This document shows positions 15,943 to 24,414 of a stretch of DNA of 64,000 nucleotides, piece by piece. Source of the DNA: RYN-230 sp963844695 (GTDB lineage Bacteria; Actinomycetota; Actinomycetes; Streptosporangiales; Streptosporangiaceae); NCBI GenBank assembly GCA_963844695.1, contig CAWJPL010000021.1, forward strand, positions 1 to 64,000, in the 5' to 3' direction. The notes beneath the pieces were generated by a model, which was not told the DNA's origin, made no database searches, and was given only the letters and a program-made list of their open reading frames with translations. The translations under genes were made by a program, and so were the position numbers. The stretch's first letter is position 1; each line of letters begins with the position of its first letter.

Positions 15943-16948
15943 ATGAGTATCCCCTCCACCATGCGCGCCCTGCAGCAGACGTCATTGAACGGGCCGCAGG
16001 ACCTGCGCCTGGTCACCGACGCGCCGGTACCGGGTCCGGGCCCGGGTGAGGTCCTGATCCGGGTCAGCGCCGCCGGCGTCAACTTCGTCGAACGTCTCGC
16101 AGGCCCGCGGCACGTTCGCTGGCGGCCCGCAGCCGCCTTATCTGGCGGGCATCGAGGGCGTCGGTGAAGTCATCGCTGCTGGCGAGGGTGTGAGTGACCT
16201 GGAGCCCGGCGTCCACGTCATCGGGGTCGCGGTCGGCGGCGGCGCCTTCGCCGAGTACATGGTGCTGCCCGCGGCCGCCGCGGTCCCGGTGCCGGCGGGC
16301 TGGGCCGACGAGGAGGCCCTGGGCCTGCTCGTGAACTGGCCAACCGCACTGGCGGCGCTCAAGCCACTGGGCGGCGTCACCGCAGGACAGACCGTGCTGA
16401 TCCACGCCGCGGCCGGCGGGACCGGCCAGGCCGCGGCGAAGATGGCCAAGCACTACGGCGCGACGGTGATCGCCACGGCTTCGCCAGGCAAGCACGAGGT
16501 GGTGCAGGCGCTGGGCGCCGACCACGTCATCGACTCCCGCAGCGGCGACATCGCCGCTGAAGTCCTGCGGCTGACCGGGGGCGCGGGCGCCGACCTGGTA
16601 CTGGAGTCGGCCGGCGGCGCCACCCTCGACGCGAGCCTGGCCGCGGCCAAACGGGTCACCGGCCGGGTCGTCGTCTATGGCGTGGCCGGCGGCGAAGCCG
16701 CGATCACCAACTGGGAACTGGTCTACAAGCACCAGGTCCACCTCATCGGCCTGAACATCGGCACCCTGATCCAGGCCGCACCGCAGATCTTCGGCGAGGT
16801 CATGGGCGAGTTGTTCGGGCTCCTCGCAGCCGGGGTGCTCGGCCCCGGCCAGCCCACCGTGTACGAACTGGCCGAAGGGCCGAAAGCGCTCGCGGAACTG
16901 GAAGCGCGGGCCACTGTGGGCAAGCTGGCCCTGCTGCCCTGCTGCTAG
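15943..16948 (+). CDS. Zinc-type alcohol dehydrogenase-like / quinone oxidoreductase (frameshifted)
   Basis: An MDR-superfamily NADPH:quinone reductase. The first frame reads MSIPSTMRALQQTSLNG to VSAAGVNFVE; the second continues QARGTFAGGPQPPYLAGIEG, then the cofactor region VLIHAAAGGTGQAAAKMAKH and AGADLVLESAGG. The break is a single extra A near 16090: removing it turns GTCGAACGTCTCG into codons for VDVS, which fits the family. No structural zinc cysteines are seen, as expected for quinone oxidoreductases. The gene is divergent from the TetR gene. With the base corrected the protein would be about 335 residues, normal for the family. Confidence 0.85.
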
Positions 16949-17051
16949 ATCGTTGATCGGTATTTCGTGGCTGGTGGGAGGGCCGTGCGGCGACACGCCG
17001 TAGGGGAGCGTGACCTGCCGCTTCTTGATGAAGACTTGACCGGGTGCCTGC

Positions 17052-17513
17052 TCAGGCGTGGCCGTTCTCGCTGAGCACGGTCTGCAGCGCTTGCCGGAGT
17101 CCGGCCGCTCCAGCGTCGCCTAGCGTCGCCGTGAAGTCCCGCTCGGTTTCGGAGTACCGGCTCTCTGCCTGCCGGAATACCTCCCAGCCGTGGTCGGTGA
17201 GCGCGAGGATGTTGCGTCGCCGGTCTTGTTCTGAGGGGCTGCGCGCGACGATTCCCTGGCGTTCGAGCGCGTCGAGGAGCGCGACCATCGATGTGCGGTC
17301 GACGCCCAGCACGGCCGCGGCTTCCTGCTGTGACTTCGCCTCCCCGCTTGCGATGACCCTGAGCACGCCGAGGTCGCGAACGGTCACCCCCACGTCGGCG
17401 AGCGCGGCCTGCGCCCGGTGCTCCAGCGCGAGGTGCGCGTGCTTGAGGAGATAGCCGAGCACGTCGTCACGGGCGCGGACCTGGCCCGCTGCGTCAGAAC
17501 CCGGCCTCGACAC
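17052..17513 (-). CDS. MarR-family transcriptional regulator
   Basis: 153 residues with a typical MarR winged helix: LGVLRVIASGEAKSQQEAA, then VLGVDRTSMVALLDALERQG and the wing SEQDRRRNILALTDHG. It starts with GTG. It is divergent from the epimerase-like gene; the 70-base gap holds an inverted repeat suited to a dimeric MarR protein, so autoregulation together with control of that gene is likely. Confidence 0.9.
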   Translation of the reverse strand: MSRPGSDAAGQVRARDDVLGYLLKHAHLALEHRAQAALADVGVTVRDLGVLRVIASGEAKSQQEAAAVLGVDRTSMVALLDALERQGIVARSPSEQDRRRNILALTDHGWEVFRQAESRYSETERDFTATLGDAGAAGLRQALQTVLSENGHA

Positions 17514-17526
17514 ACCCGGATAATAG

Positions 17527-17552
17527 CAGTAGGCTGATTGTCAGTTCTACTG
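17527..17552. promoter_or_regulatory. Candidate MarR operator (inverted repeat)
   Basis: Arms CAGTAG (17527-17532) and CTACTG (17547-17552) are exact reverse complements with centres 20 bases apart, about two helical turns. They lie in the short spacer between the divergent MarR and epimerase-like genes. Confidence 0.5.
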
Positions 17553-17582
17553 ATGATTTGTTACGCTGACGAAAGGAACGCG

Positions 17583-18524
17583 ATGATTCTCGTCACCGGA
17601 GGGTCCGGGTTCATCGGCTCCCACACCGTGCGCGCGCTGCACGGCCTCGGCGAGCCGAGCGTCGTGATGCAGCGCCGCAGCGGCCAGGTCCCCCCGCACC
17701 TCGCGGACCTGCCCGTCGTCGCGGAGCAGGCCGACGTCGCCGACCTGGGCGCACTGCGGGCGATCGGCGAGCGCCACGAGATCACCGGCATCGTGCACCT
17801 CGCGGGCTACCCCGCGCCGCGGGGCACGGCCGGGGGCATCGACGCCACCCAGGGCCTGCTCGACGGGCTCCTCAGCATCGCCCGCGTCGCCGCGGAATGG
17901 GGCGTGCGCCGGGTGAGCCTCGCCAGCACGCTCGGGGTCTACGGCGGCATCCAGCACAGCGGCCCGCTGACGGAGGACCTGCCGGTGCTCCTGACCGCCC
18001 CGCACCCGATCCCGCGGTCGAAGAAGATCGCCGAGCTTCTCGGGGAGCAGCTCGCGGAGGCGACCGGCACGGAGATCGTCAGCCTCCGGATCTCCGGCAC
18101 CTGGGGCCCCCTCGGCCACGAGGACCCGTTCTTCGCCGCACCCGCGCTCATCCACGCGGCAGCCAGCGGCAAGCCCCTGGACCTGTCCGGCCTGCTCATC
18201 CCGCCGCACCTCGGCGACGGGCTCGACCTGTGCTACGTCAAGGACACCGGCCGCGCGATAGCCCTGGTCCAGCTCGCCGGGCATCTTCAGCACCGCACCT
18301 ACAACATCGCGTCCGGGCGGGTGACCACGAACGCAGAGGTGATCGCGGCGATCCGCGAAGCCGTGCCCGAGGCCGAACTCGACCTCCCGGCCGGCGCCGG
18401 CCGGCCAGGTGCCGCTCTTGACATCACCCGGCTCTGCCAGGACACCGGGTTCGAGCCGGAGTACGGCACCGTCCGCGCGGCCGCCGGCTACATCGCCTGG
18501 CTCAGGGCGGGCAACGAACGCTGA
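17583..18524 (+). CDS. NAD-dependent epimerase/dehydratase family protein
   Basis: A 313-residue extended SDR. The N-terminal Rossmann motif is ILVTGGSGFIGSHTVRAL, followed by HLAGYPAP and SLASTLGVYGG. The expected catalytic YxxxK is degenerate: the segment reads HPIPRSKKIAELL, so the Lys is kept but Tyr is replaced by Ile in the simplest alignment. It may be a binding protein, or use an unusual residue. The ATG at 17583 has AAAGGAA just upstream; an earlier in-frame start lacks this. MarR lies divergently upstream, an IS982-like remnant downstream. Confidence 0.82.
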   Translation: MILVTGGSGFIGSHTVRALHGLGEPSVVMQRRSGQVPPHLADLPVVAEQADVADLGALRAIGERHEITGIVHLAGYPAPRGTAGGIDATQGLLDGLLSIARVAAEWGVRRVSLASTLGVYGGIQHSGPLTEDLPVLLTAPHPIPRSKKIAELLGEQLAEATGTEIVSLRISGTWGPLGHEDPFFAAPALIHAAASGKPLDLSGLLIPPHLGDGLDLCYVKDTGRAIALVQLAGHLQHRTYNIASGRVTTNAEVIAAIREAVPEAELDLPAGAGRPGAALDITRLCQDTGFEPEYGTVRAAAGYIAWLRAGNER

Positions 18525-18686
18525 CCCGCGCCGGCGGCAGCCCCGCCGCCACGACTCCGGCATCAGCTCGGCGCGGCCAGAACGGGCGGACACCGGCTTT
18601 GCCGGATCGCGGGCGCGGCCGCTCGCCACGAGCAAGGGCGGTCGCTGCCCACGAGCAAGCCACACGTCCGGACCCTGGAGCCCGTC

Positions 18687-19351
18687 ATGACCGCCGACCT
18701 GGACACCCTCCTGACCGCGCTCTACGTGGAACTGACCGACCGGATCATCCCGTTGCGCGGGCCCGGCCGCCGCGGGCCGGGAAGGCCGCCGGAAGTCACC
18801 GACGCCGAGCTCGCCTGCCTGGCCGTGGCGCAGGTCCTGCTGCGGTCCGACGACGAGCGGCACTGGCTGCGCGCCGCCCCGCGCCTGGTCGGGCACCTGT
18901 TCCCGCGGCTGCTGGCCCAGAGCGAGTACAACACCCGGCTGCGGCAGATCGCGCCGCTGATGGAGGCCGCCGTGCGCTGGCTGGCCGACGCCACCCCGGC
19001 GACCGCGGAGCTGCTGCGGCTGATGGACGCCACCCCGGTCCCGTGCGGGACCTCCGCCGTCACCGCGAAGCGGTCTGACCTGTTCGGGTACGCCGGGTAC
19101 GGGTACTGCGCGAGCCATCCCGCTGGTACTGGGGATGCAAGCTGCTGCTGATCTGCACCTGCCACGGCACCGTGACCGGGTTCAGCCTGGCGAACCCCAA
19201 GCTGCACGGCGAGCGGGACCAGGCCCGGCAGACCCTGGAACGCCAGCCGGCGAACCGGCCCGCGCCCGGCACCGCCGTCGTCACCGACAAGGGCCTGTCC
19301 GGGCAGGAAACCGAGGAATTCGGCGCCGACGCCGGCCTGGGCCTGGCCGAT
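18687..19351 (+). mobile_element. IS982-like transposase remnant, frameshifted and 3'-truncated
   Basis: The first frame (MTADLDTLLTALYVELTD to GYAGYGYCASH) and, after a shift near 19120-19140, a second frame (LLLICTCHGTVTGFSLANPK, then TAVVTDKGLSGQ) together resemble an IS982-family DDE transposase: MDATPVPCG carries the first Asp and VVTDKG the second. The reading stops where the stop codon of the neighbouring hydrolase gene begins (19352), so the last third, including the catalytic Glu, is missing. No terminal inverted repeats could be recognised. The element is inactive and marks a rearrangement beside the catabolic operon. Confidence 0.7.
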
Positions 19352-20203
19352 CTAGGGGCCGAGGAACGGCTGGACCACGGCCAGGAAGTCGGCCGTCTTC
19401 TCGATCATCGTCCAGTGGCCGCACCCCGACAGCACGTGCAGCCGTGAATCAGGCAGCAGGTTGACCAGCTGGGCCGAGGACACCCGCCACGGCACCACGC
19501 GGTCGTCGCGTCCGTGCACCAGCAGGACCGGGGCGCTGATGGCCGCCAGCTCGGCCCCGGCCAGGGCCAGGTCGTCCACCCAGCGCTGCCGCGGCTCGGG
19601 GAACATGGCCGCCCAGGAGTCGCGCACCGGCGGGCTGAGGCTGGCCTGGTAGCGCAGCTCGATCAGCTCGTCGGTGATCAGCCCGCGGTCGTGCGCGAAC
19701 AGGCCGATCACCTCACGCATCTGGGCCACCCCCGGGGTGTAGCCCCACACCGTGTTCAGCCCCGGCGGCAGGGCCATCGCCACGCCCATCGAGCCCATCA
19801 GCACGATGCGCCGCACCGCGGCCGGGCGCGCGGCGGCCAGGGACAGGGCGACGGCCCCGCCCATCGAGTTGCCGATGACGTCCACCGGGCCGGTGCCCAG
19901 CGTGTCAAGCAGCGCCAGGGCGTGCTCCGTCCAGGCCGCGCGGCCGTAGGTGCGCGGCTCGCCGGTGGCGGTGCCACCGAATCCGAGCTGGTCGGGCGCG
20001 ATCACCCGGCGGTCCTGGCTCAGCGCCGGAATCACCGGCCGCCAGTTCGCGGTGGCGGTCACGCCCGGGCCCGACCCGTGCAGCAGCAGCACCGGCGGAG
20101 CCTGCTGGCCGGCCGCTGCGCCGGCCGGGGCGCCGGTGTCGATGACTGCGGTGGGTACGCCTGCGACGTCGATCTGGCCGACCGTCATGGTGGTCGCGGT
20201 CAT
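19352..20203 (-). CDS. Alpha/beta hydrolase of the meta-cleavage C-C hydrolase group
   Basis: 283 residues resembling 2-hydroxymuconate-semialdehyde or HOPDA hydrolases (DmpD/BphD group), which split the vinylogous 1,5-diketone formed by extradiol cleavage. Seen: LLLHGSGPGVTATANWRPVI (the SGPG motif typical of this group), nucleophile elbow GNSMGGAVAL with Ser, acid GRDDRVVPW, and His in GCGHWTMIEK. It follows the extradiol dioxygenase directly (TGATG overlap), matching its expected step. The stop codon abuts the transposase remnant. Confidence 0.9.
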   Translation of the reverse strand: MTATTMTVGQIDVAGVPTAVIDTGAPAGAAAGQQAPPVLLLHGSGPGVTATANWRPVIPALSQDRRVIAPDQLGFGGTATGEPRTYGRAAWTEHALALLDTLGTGPVDVIGNSMGGAVALSLAAARPAAVRRIVLMGSMGVAMALPPGLNTVWGYTPGVAQMREVIGLFAHDRGLITDELIELRYQASLSPPVRDSWAAMFPEPRQRWVDDLALAGAELAAISAPVLLVHGRDDRVVPWRVSSAQLVNLLPDSRLHVLSGCGHWTMIEKTADFLAVVQPFLGP

Positions 20204-21189
20204 GAGGCCCTTCCGGTGCCGACGGGCTCGGTGCCGGCCCGCTCCCCGCTAGCGGCTTCCGCGGGGACGGCTTCCGCAGGGACGGGTCCGCTGCCGCTGG
20301 ACTGGAGCTGGTACTGGGAGGAGGGGCGGCGCACCGGCCCGAGCCACATGTCGATCGACCCGACCTCGTCCGGGTCGAAGGTGCGCGGCAGCCAGGCCGC
20401 GTCGTCCTCGATCCGGCGCACGCCGAACGAGTACTCGTAGGTGAACCCCTCCGGGCCCAGGAAGTACAGGAAGATCGCGGTGGACTGGGGGTGGCGCCCG
20501 GGGCCCATCTCGATCTCGACGCCGTGCTCGACCAGGAAATGCCAGTTCCGGAACACGTCGTCGATGGTGGCCACCTGGAAGTTCATGTGGCACAGCCCGG
20601 GCCGCTCGCCGCGGAACACGGCCAGCTTGTGATGCACCGGGTCGATCCGGAGGAGGCAGGCGGCGTCGCCGATCCAGTCCGAGACCCGCGCGTTGAACCG
20701 GGTGCTCCAGAACCGGTGGGCCTCGTGTACGTCCGGTGCGTCCAGGCACAGGTGCCCGAACTCGGTGATCCCGGCCGGCCGGGTGAACGCGACCGGCCGG
20801 GTGATCGTCTCCTGCTGGCTCACGAGTTCCAGCCGGTTGCCGAACGGGTCGTCGAACGCGATGAACTCCCTGACCCGCCGGGACCGCGCCTCGGCCGGGT
20901 CGCCGCGGCGCACCCGGAACCCGGCGGCTTCCAGTTCCGTCTCAGCCGCGGCGAGCGCGTCCGAGTCGGCTACCGCGAAGCCGGAGGAGATGACCCCGGA
21001 GGGCCCCTCAACCAGCGCCAGGCAGTGGTGCCGGTGGTCGGCGCGCAGGTGCGCCACCCCGGCCTCGGCCAGCCCTGGTTCGGCGGGCGCGGCCAGTTCC
21101 AGGCCGACGATGTCGGTCGCGAACCGGACGGCCGCCCCGAGGTCGGCGACGCCGGACCGGACGTAGGCGATGTCGGTGAGCGTGATCAT
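20200..21189 (-). CDS. Type I extradiol dioxygenase (VOC superfamily, two domains)
   Basis: 329 residues with two VOC modules. The C-terminal module holds the 2-His-1-Glu iron triad: His in FGHLCLDAPD, His in GLCHMNFQV and Glu in FTYEYSFG, so catalysis is likely. The N-terminal module (DIAYVRSGVADLGAAVRFA) is non-catalytic, as usual. Such enzymes cleave catechols next to the hydroxyl groups using Fe(II) or Mn(II). About 45 residues extend past the usual end. It lies between the SnoaL-like gene and the C-C hydrolase in one leftward operon. The ring substrate is not known. Confidence 0.9.
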   Translation of the reverse strand: MITLTDIAYVRSGVADLGAAVRFATDIVGLELAAPAEPGLAEAGVAHLRADHRHHCLALVEGPSGVISSGFAVADSDALAAAETELEAAGFRVRRGDPAEARSRRVREFIAFDDPFGNRLELVSQQETITRPVAFTRPAGITEFGHLCLDAPDVHEAHRFWSTRFNARVSDWIGDAACLLRIDPVHHKLAVFRGERPGLCHMNFQVATIDDVFRNWHFLVEHGVEIEMGPGRHPQSTAIFLYFLGPEGFTYEYSFGVRRIEDDAAWLPRTFDPDEVGSIDMWLGPVRRPSSQYQLQSSGSGPVPAEAVPAEAASGERAGTEPVGTGRAS

Positions 21190-21196
21190 GGGCAGC

Positions 21197-21552
21197 TCAG
21201 GCGTAGACCGGGGTGACGTCGATGTAGATCTGCCACTCGCGGACCAGGTCCCCGTCGTAGACGAGGATGTCCGCGTTGGGCACGATGACGGTCTTGCCGT
21301 CCTGGCGCCGGTACTCCACGTCGATCTGCGCGATGACCGTATCGCCGGACTCGAACACGTTCCTGGATGTGGTGGGTCAGGCCGTCGATCGTGGAGAAGA
21401 AGCCCGCCACCGCCTCCCGGACTGCCGCCCGCCCGGTCACCGGGTCGCGCGTTCCCGAAGCGGAAGGTCACGTCGGGGGTGAGATGGGCGACGAACTTGT
21501 CGGGGTCGAACGCGTCGATGTCCGCGAAGGTCTGGGCTACGTCTCGGCTCAT
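21197..21552 (-). CDS. SnoaL-like (NTF2-fold) protein, frameshifted
   Basis: The start MSRDVAQTFADIDAF, then FVAHLTPDVTFRFGN, is in one frame; the middle (AAVREAVAGFFSTIDGLTHHI) in a second; and the end (ADILVYDGDLVREWQIYIDVTPVYA and stop) in a third. Shifts near 21365 and 21445 would restore a protein of about 118 residues with a normal SnoaL_2 layout. Two separate indels in 350 bases suggest either sequence errors or real decay. It is first in the operon with the extradiol dioxygenase and C-C hydrolase, 90 bases from a double GntR-type operator. Confidence 0.7.
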
Positions 21553-21641
21553 GATGCTCTCCCTCGTTGGAGGCCGGCGGGGCAGGACCGGCGGGCGGGC
21601 TCCGGGGCCTCCGCAGAGGCCAGCGGGATACCGTCCGGCCG

Positions 21642-21673
21642 AAAGTGTATGCAGTTCGAACTGTATGCAGTTC
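21642..21673 (-). promoter_or_regulatory. Tandem GntR-type operators before the SnoaL-dioxygenase-hydrolase operon
   Basis: Two sites abut without a gap: AAAGTGTATGCAGTTC (21642-21657) and GAACTGTATGCAGTTC (21658-21673). On the minus strand TACAGT (21665-21660) with TTGCAG (21688-21683) gives a -10/-35 pair with a 17-base spacer, the geometry also seen at 10844 and 12660. The promoter would drive the leftward operon starting at 21552. Confidence 0.75.
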
Positions 21674-21700
21674 GCCGGGATTCTGCAATGGCGTCCCGGC

Positions 21701-22600
21701 TCAGGCCTCAGGTTCCTTGTTGGCCAGGAAGGTCTCCGGCGGCGGCGTGCCCCACAGGTGCGGGGGGACCTCCCAGTCGCTGGCCACCCAGCAGTCGTCG
21801 ATCTGGTCGATGTCGGAGAACCACTCGATCCAGGACCCCCACGGGTCCGGGTTGTAGTGGAAGAAGTTCGACCCGATGGTGTGACGGCCCAGGCCCCAGC
21901 CGGGCTCACGGCCCCGGGCGCGCATCCGGTCGGCGCCGATCGCGATCGCGTCGATGGACGGCACCTCGAAGCTGGCGTGGTGGAAACCGCGGTGCGAGCT
22001 GGCGATGAATCCGAAGATGTGATGATCACCGGGGCCCGCGTTCAGGAAGGTGACCAGGCCGCGGATCCGGTCGCTCACCCGCAGGCCGAGCACCTGGGTG
22101 TAGAAGTCGGTCATCTGCTGAGGCTGCGCGGTGAACAGCAGGGTGTGCCCGAGCCGGCGGGGGAGCACGTCCCCGGTGGCCTGGCGCCACTGGGCCACGC
22201 CGATCCGCTGCCTGCTGCCACCGATGTTGACCAGCACCTCGTCGGCGGGGCGGGCCGGTGCCTGGGCCTCGTCGAGTAGTTGCACGGCGGTGCCGTCCGG
22301 GTCGCGGATCCACAGCCCGTCCTCGGTCGCGCCGGGCGGCGGCTCGATGACCGGCGTGCCCGCCCGGTCCAGGGCCTCGCGGACCGAGTCGAGTGACCCC
22401 GGGCTCAGCGTGAACGAGACGTGGTGCAGCCGCTTGGCCGGCGCCTGGACGAGGCGGATCTGTTCCTGGGTCCGGCCGGGGCACTGGGCGACCAGCGACC
22501 CGTCCTTCTCCCCGGTCTCCAGCCCGAAGTCTTGCAGGAACCCTTCGGCCACCTCGAGATCCGGCACTTCCAGCGCGTAGTGATGCAGCCCTGAAATCAC
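21701..22600 (-). CDS. Type I extradiol dioxygenase (VOC superfamily, catechol 2,3-dioxygenase-like)
   Basis: 299 residues, two VOC modules. The catalytic C-terminal module carries the triad: His in RRLGHTLLFT, His in RGFHHASFEV and Glu in GSWIEWFSDID. The end, DDCWVASDWEVPPHLWG, resembles metapyrocatechase-type enzymes found near FAH-family genes. The N-terminal module starts GLHHYALEVPDLEVAEGF. The start is GTG with GGAAGGGGA upstream. With the enzyme at 20200 this gives two extradiol dioxygenases for one regulon, possibly for two catechols or two ring-cleavage steps. Confidence 0.9.
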   Translation of the reverse strand: MISGLHHYALEVPDLEVAEGFLQDFGLETGEKDGSLVAQCPGRTQEQIRLVQAPAKRLHHVSFTLSPGSLDSVREALDRAGTPVIEPPPGATEDGLWIRDPDGTAVQLLDEAQAPARPADEVLVNIGGSRQRIGVAQWRQATGDVLPRRLGHTLLFTAQPQQMTDFYTQVLGLRVSDRIRGLVTFLNAGPGDHHIFGFIASSHRGFHHASFEVPSIDAIAIGADRMRARGREPGWGLGRHTIGSNFFHYNPDPWGSWIEWFSDIDQIDDCWVASDWEVPPHLWGTPPPETFLANKEPEA

Positions 22601-22620
22601 GGCGCTTCCCCTTCCTCGTT

Positions 22621-22636
22621 AAACTGCATACAGTTT
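22621..22636 (+). promoter_or_regulatory. GntR-type operator AAACTGCATACAGTTT between divergent dioxygenase and aldolase-like genes
   Basis: Identical in sequence to the site at 2987. It lies 21 bases before the dioxygenase GTG (leftward) and 89 bases before the aldolase-like ATG (rightward). The orientation with TACAGT on the plus strand matches rightward transcription, but no good -35 is visible for either direction. It could control both genes. Confidence 0.7.
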
Positions 22637-22724
22637 TGCAGAGATGTGGGCCGCTGTGAAGGCCAGCACTGTGAAGACCAGCACCGTGAAGGGCGGCCAG
22701 CCACGCGGATAAGGAGCGCGCGCC

Positions 22725-23393
22725 ATGATTCCAGCGCCGGAGGACCGGGACGAGGTCGCCGAGGCGGGGCGCGTGCTGTCCGCCCTCGGGCTGGTCACCG
22801 CTTACGGGCATGTGTCCGCCCGCACCGGGACGGCCATGCTGATCACGCCGGCCGCGGACCTGGCCACGGTCACCGGGCCCACCCTCGTCGAGGTGCCCCT
22901 CACGGCTTCGGCCCTGCCACCCGGCGCCCCCGCTGAGGCGTGGGCGCACCTGGCCCTCTACCGGGCGAGGAGCGACGCTGGTGCGATCGCCCGCGCCCAG
23001 CCCCCGGCCACGTTCGCCGCGGCCGCCCTGACCGCGGCGCTGCGGCCGCTGCACGGCCAGGCGGCGTGGCTCGGTGTGTCGGTCCCCGTGCACGACAGCG
23101 CGCTGCTCCTGCGGTCGGCGGAGCTGGCCGGGTCCGCGGCCGCCTGCCTCCCTGAGGGTGAGGCGCTGCTGCTGCGCGGGAACGGCGCGCTCACGCTGGG
23201 AGCCACGCCAGGCGTCGCCGTCGCCCGCATGTGGCTGCTCTCGGCCGCCTGCGACGCGTTCCTCGCCGCCCGGGCGGGCGGCCCGGTGACTGAGCTGTCC
23301 GCCCCGGAGATCGCGTCGTGGCGCGCCGTGCAGGGCGAACTGCTGCCCCGGCTGTGGCAGCATCTGCGCCGCCGTGCCCTGGAGCGCCCCTGA
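22725..23393 (+). CDS. Class II aldolase/adducin-like protein lacking zinc ligands
   Basis: 222 residues. The overall pattern follows the class II aldolase (fuculose-phosphate aldolase) family: LVTAYGHVSAR near the N-terminus, MLITPAAD, then a segment ending LLLRGNGALTLG and VARMWLLSAACDAFLAA. Family members bind zinc through an HTH motif and the His of RNHG. Here the first reads ARAQPP and the second RGNG, so those ligands are absent. It is therefore unlikely to be a conventional zinc aldolase; it may act as a metal-free decarboxylase/isomerase or a binding protein. It shares an operator region with the divergent extradiol dioxygenase. Confidence 0.75.
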   Translation: MIPAPEDRDEVAEAGRVLSALGLVTAYGHVSARTGTAMLITPAADLATVTGPTLVEVPLTASALPPGAPAEAWAHLALYRARSDAGAIARAQPPATFAAAALTAALRPLHGQAAWLGVSVPVHDSALLLRSAELAGSAAACLPEGEALLLRGNGALTLGATPGVAVARMWLLSAACDAFLAARAGGPVTELSAPEIASWRAVQGELLPRLWQHLRRRALERP

Positions 23394-23417
23394 CCGGTGC
23401 TCAGGTCCAGGGAGAGC

Positions 23418-24119
23418 TCACGTCCAGATAGCTGCGGGGATCCCGTCGCTGAAGACCTCCGGCGACGGGGGCAGGCAGCGCGCGGAGCCCTGGCTGACCC
23501 GCCGGGCGGTCCAGGCCGCCGCGGCCGCGTCGAGCACGTCGTCAACGCCAGCCTGCTCCCCGGCCAGGCCGAGGTCCCCGTCCAGGACGATGCCCGCCTG
23601 GGCGAGCAGGGCCCGGCGCTGGACCGCCCCGGCCCAGGAGGTCTTGCGGGACCGGAGTGGAGCCCCGGCCATCGCGGCGAAACTCAGCTCTGGGTGGGCT
23701 TCCACGACCTGAGCCGCCGCCGGGCTCCCGCTCCGCAGCCACTGGTCGACGTCGAGGATCTTGGCGCGCAGCGCGAACGCCTGGCGCGAGAGGCCTTCCC
23801 CGGCCAGCCGCCGGTTCTCGGCCGCGGCGGCCTGATAGTCGGCCGCCTCCACCGCGGTGCGGACGGGCGTGATGAACAGGGACGGCCACCGCCGGCCGAG
23901 CGCCTCCCGGGCCAGCTGGTCCGCACGGCGCCGCCCGCCATCCGCCAGGCCGATGGGAATGTCGATCGCGATAACCAGCACCGGCCCGTCCGCCGCGGCC
24001 CGGTCGGCCAGTTCCCGTATCCCGGGCGCGAAGTAAGCTCGTGCCTGCCCACCGGACAGGGCGATCCCGATCCAGCCGGCCCGGCACGCGTCCACGCCCA
24101 GTACCCGTCCGCCGCTCAT
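23418..24119 (-). CDS. DUF429 family protein
   Basis: 233 residues. Features of DUF429 (RNase H-like fold): N-terminal RVLGVDACRAGWIGIALSGG, then IAIDIPIGLADGGRRRAD, FITPVRTAVEAADY, KILDVDQWL, VEAHPELSFAAMAG and a C-terminal DDVLDAAAAAWTA. The acidic residues of GVDACRAGW, IDIPIG and DDVLDA could form a metal-binding site, but the family has no established reaction. It stands alone, convergent with the aldolase-like gene and divergent from the L,D-transpeptidase gene. Confidence 0.85.
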   Translation of the reverse strand: MSGGRVLGVDACRAGWIGIALSGGQARAYFAPGIRELADRAAADGPVLVIAIDIPIGLADGGRRRADQLAREALGRRWPSLFITPVRTAVEAADYQAAAAENRRLAGEGLSRQAFALRAKILDVDQWLRSGSPAAAQVVEAHPELSFAAMAGAPLRSRKTSWAGAVQRRALLAQAGIVLDGDLGLAGEQAGVDDVLDAAAAAWTARRVSQGSARCLPPSPEVFSDGIPAAIWT

Positions 24120-24414
24120 CCAGCCATGCTCCCGCGGGCCGCGCTGCAGCCGGACCCGGTTCCGTGATCACGGGCAAAAAAGGGCGCGATGGGTCAGAAA
24201 TTGACCGTGCAGATGAGAATGGACCGCAACGGGCGGGCGTGATTCCCCAGCTTCGTCGACGCACTGTGATCGGAGTGATACTTTCGGTTATCGAGTTGCC
24301 TGCCGGCCCCCGCCCCCCGCGATCAACGGCTGATCCCTGCATGACGACGTTTGTCCTGGCGTGCGGCCATTTGCGGGCTGATGTGAGCCAAGCGAACCAG
24401 GGAGGACACCGCGC
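24120..24414. other. Intergenic region between divergent DUF429 and L,D-transpeptidase genes
   Basis: About 295 bases with no credible gene and more A/T than the surroundings (for example near 24170-24200). A TTGACC at about 24201 might be a -35 element, but no convincing -10 follows at the right distance. It presumably carries promoters for both flanking genes. Confidence 0.35.
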
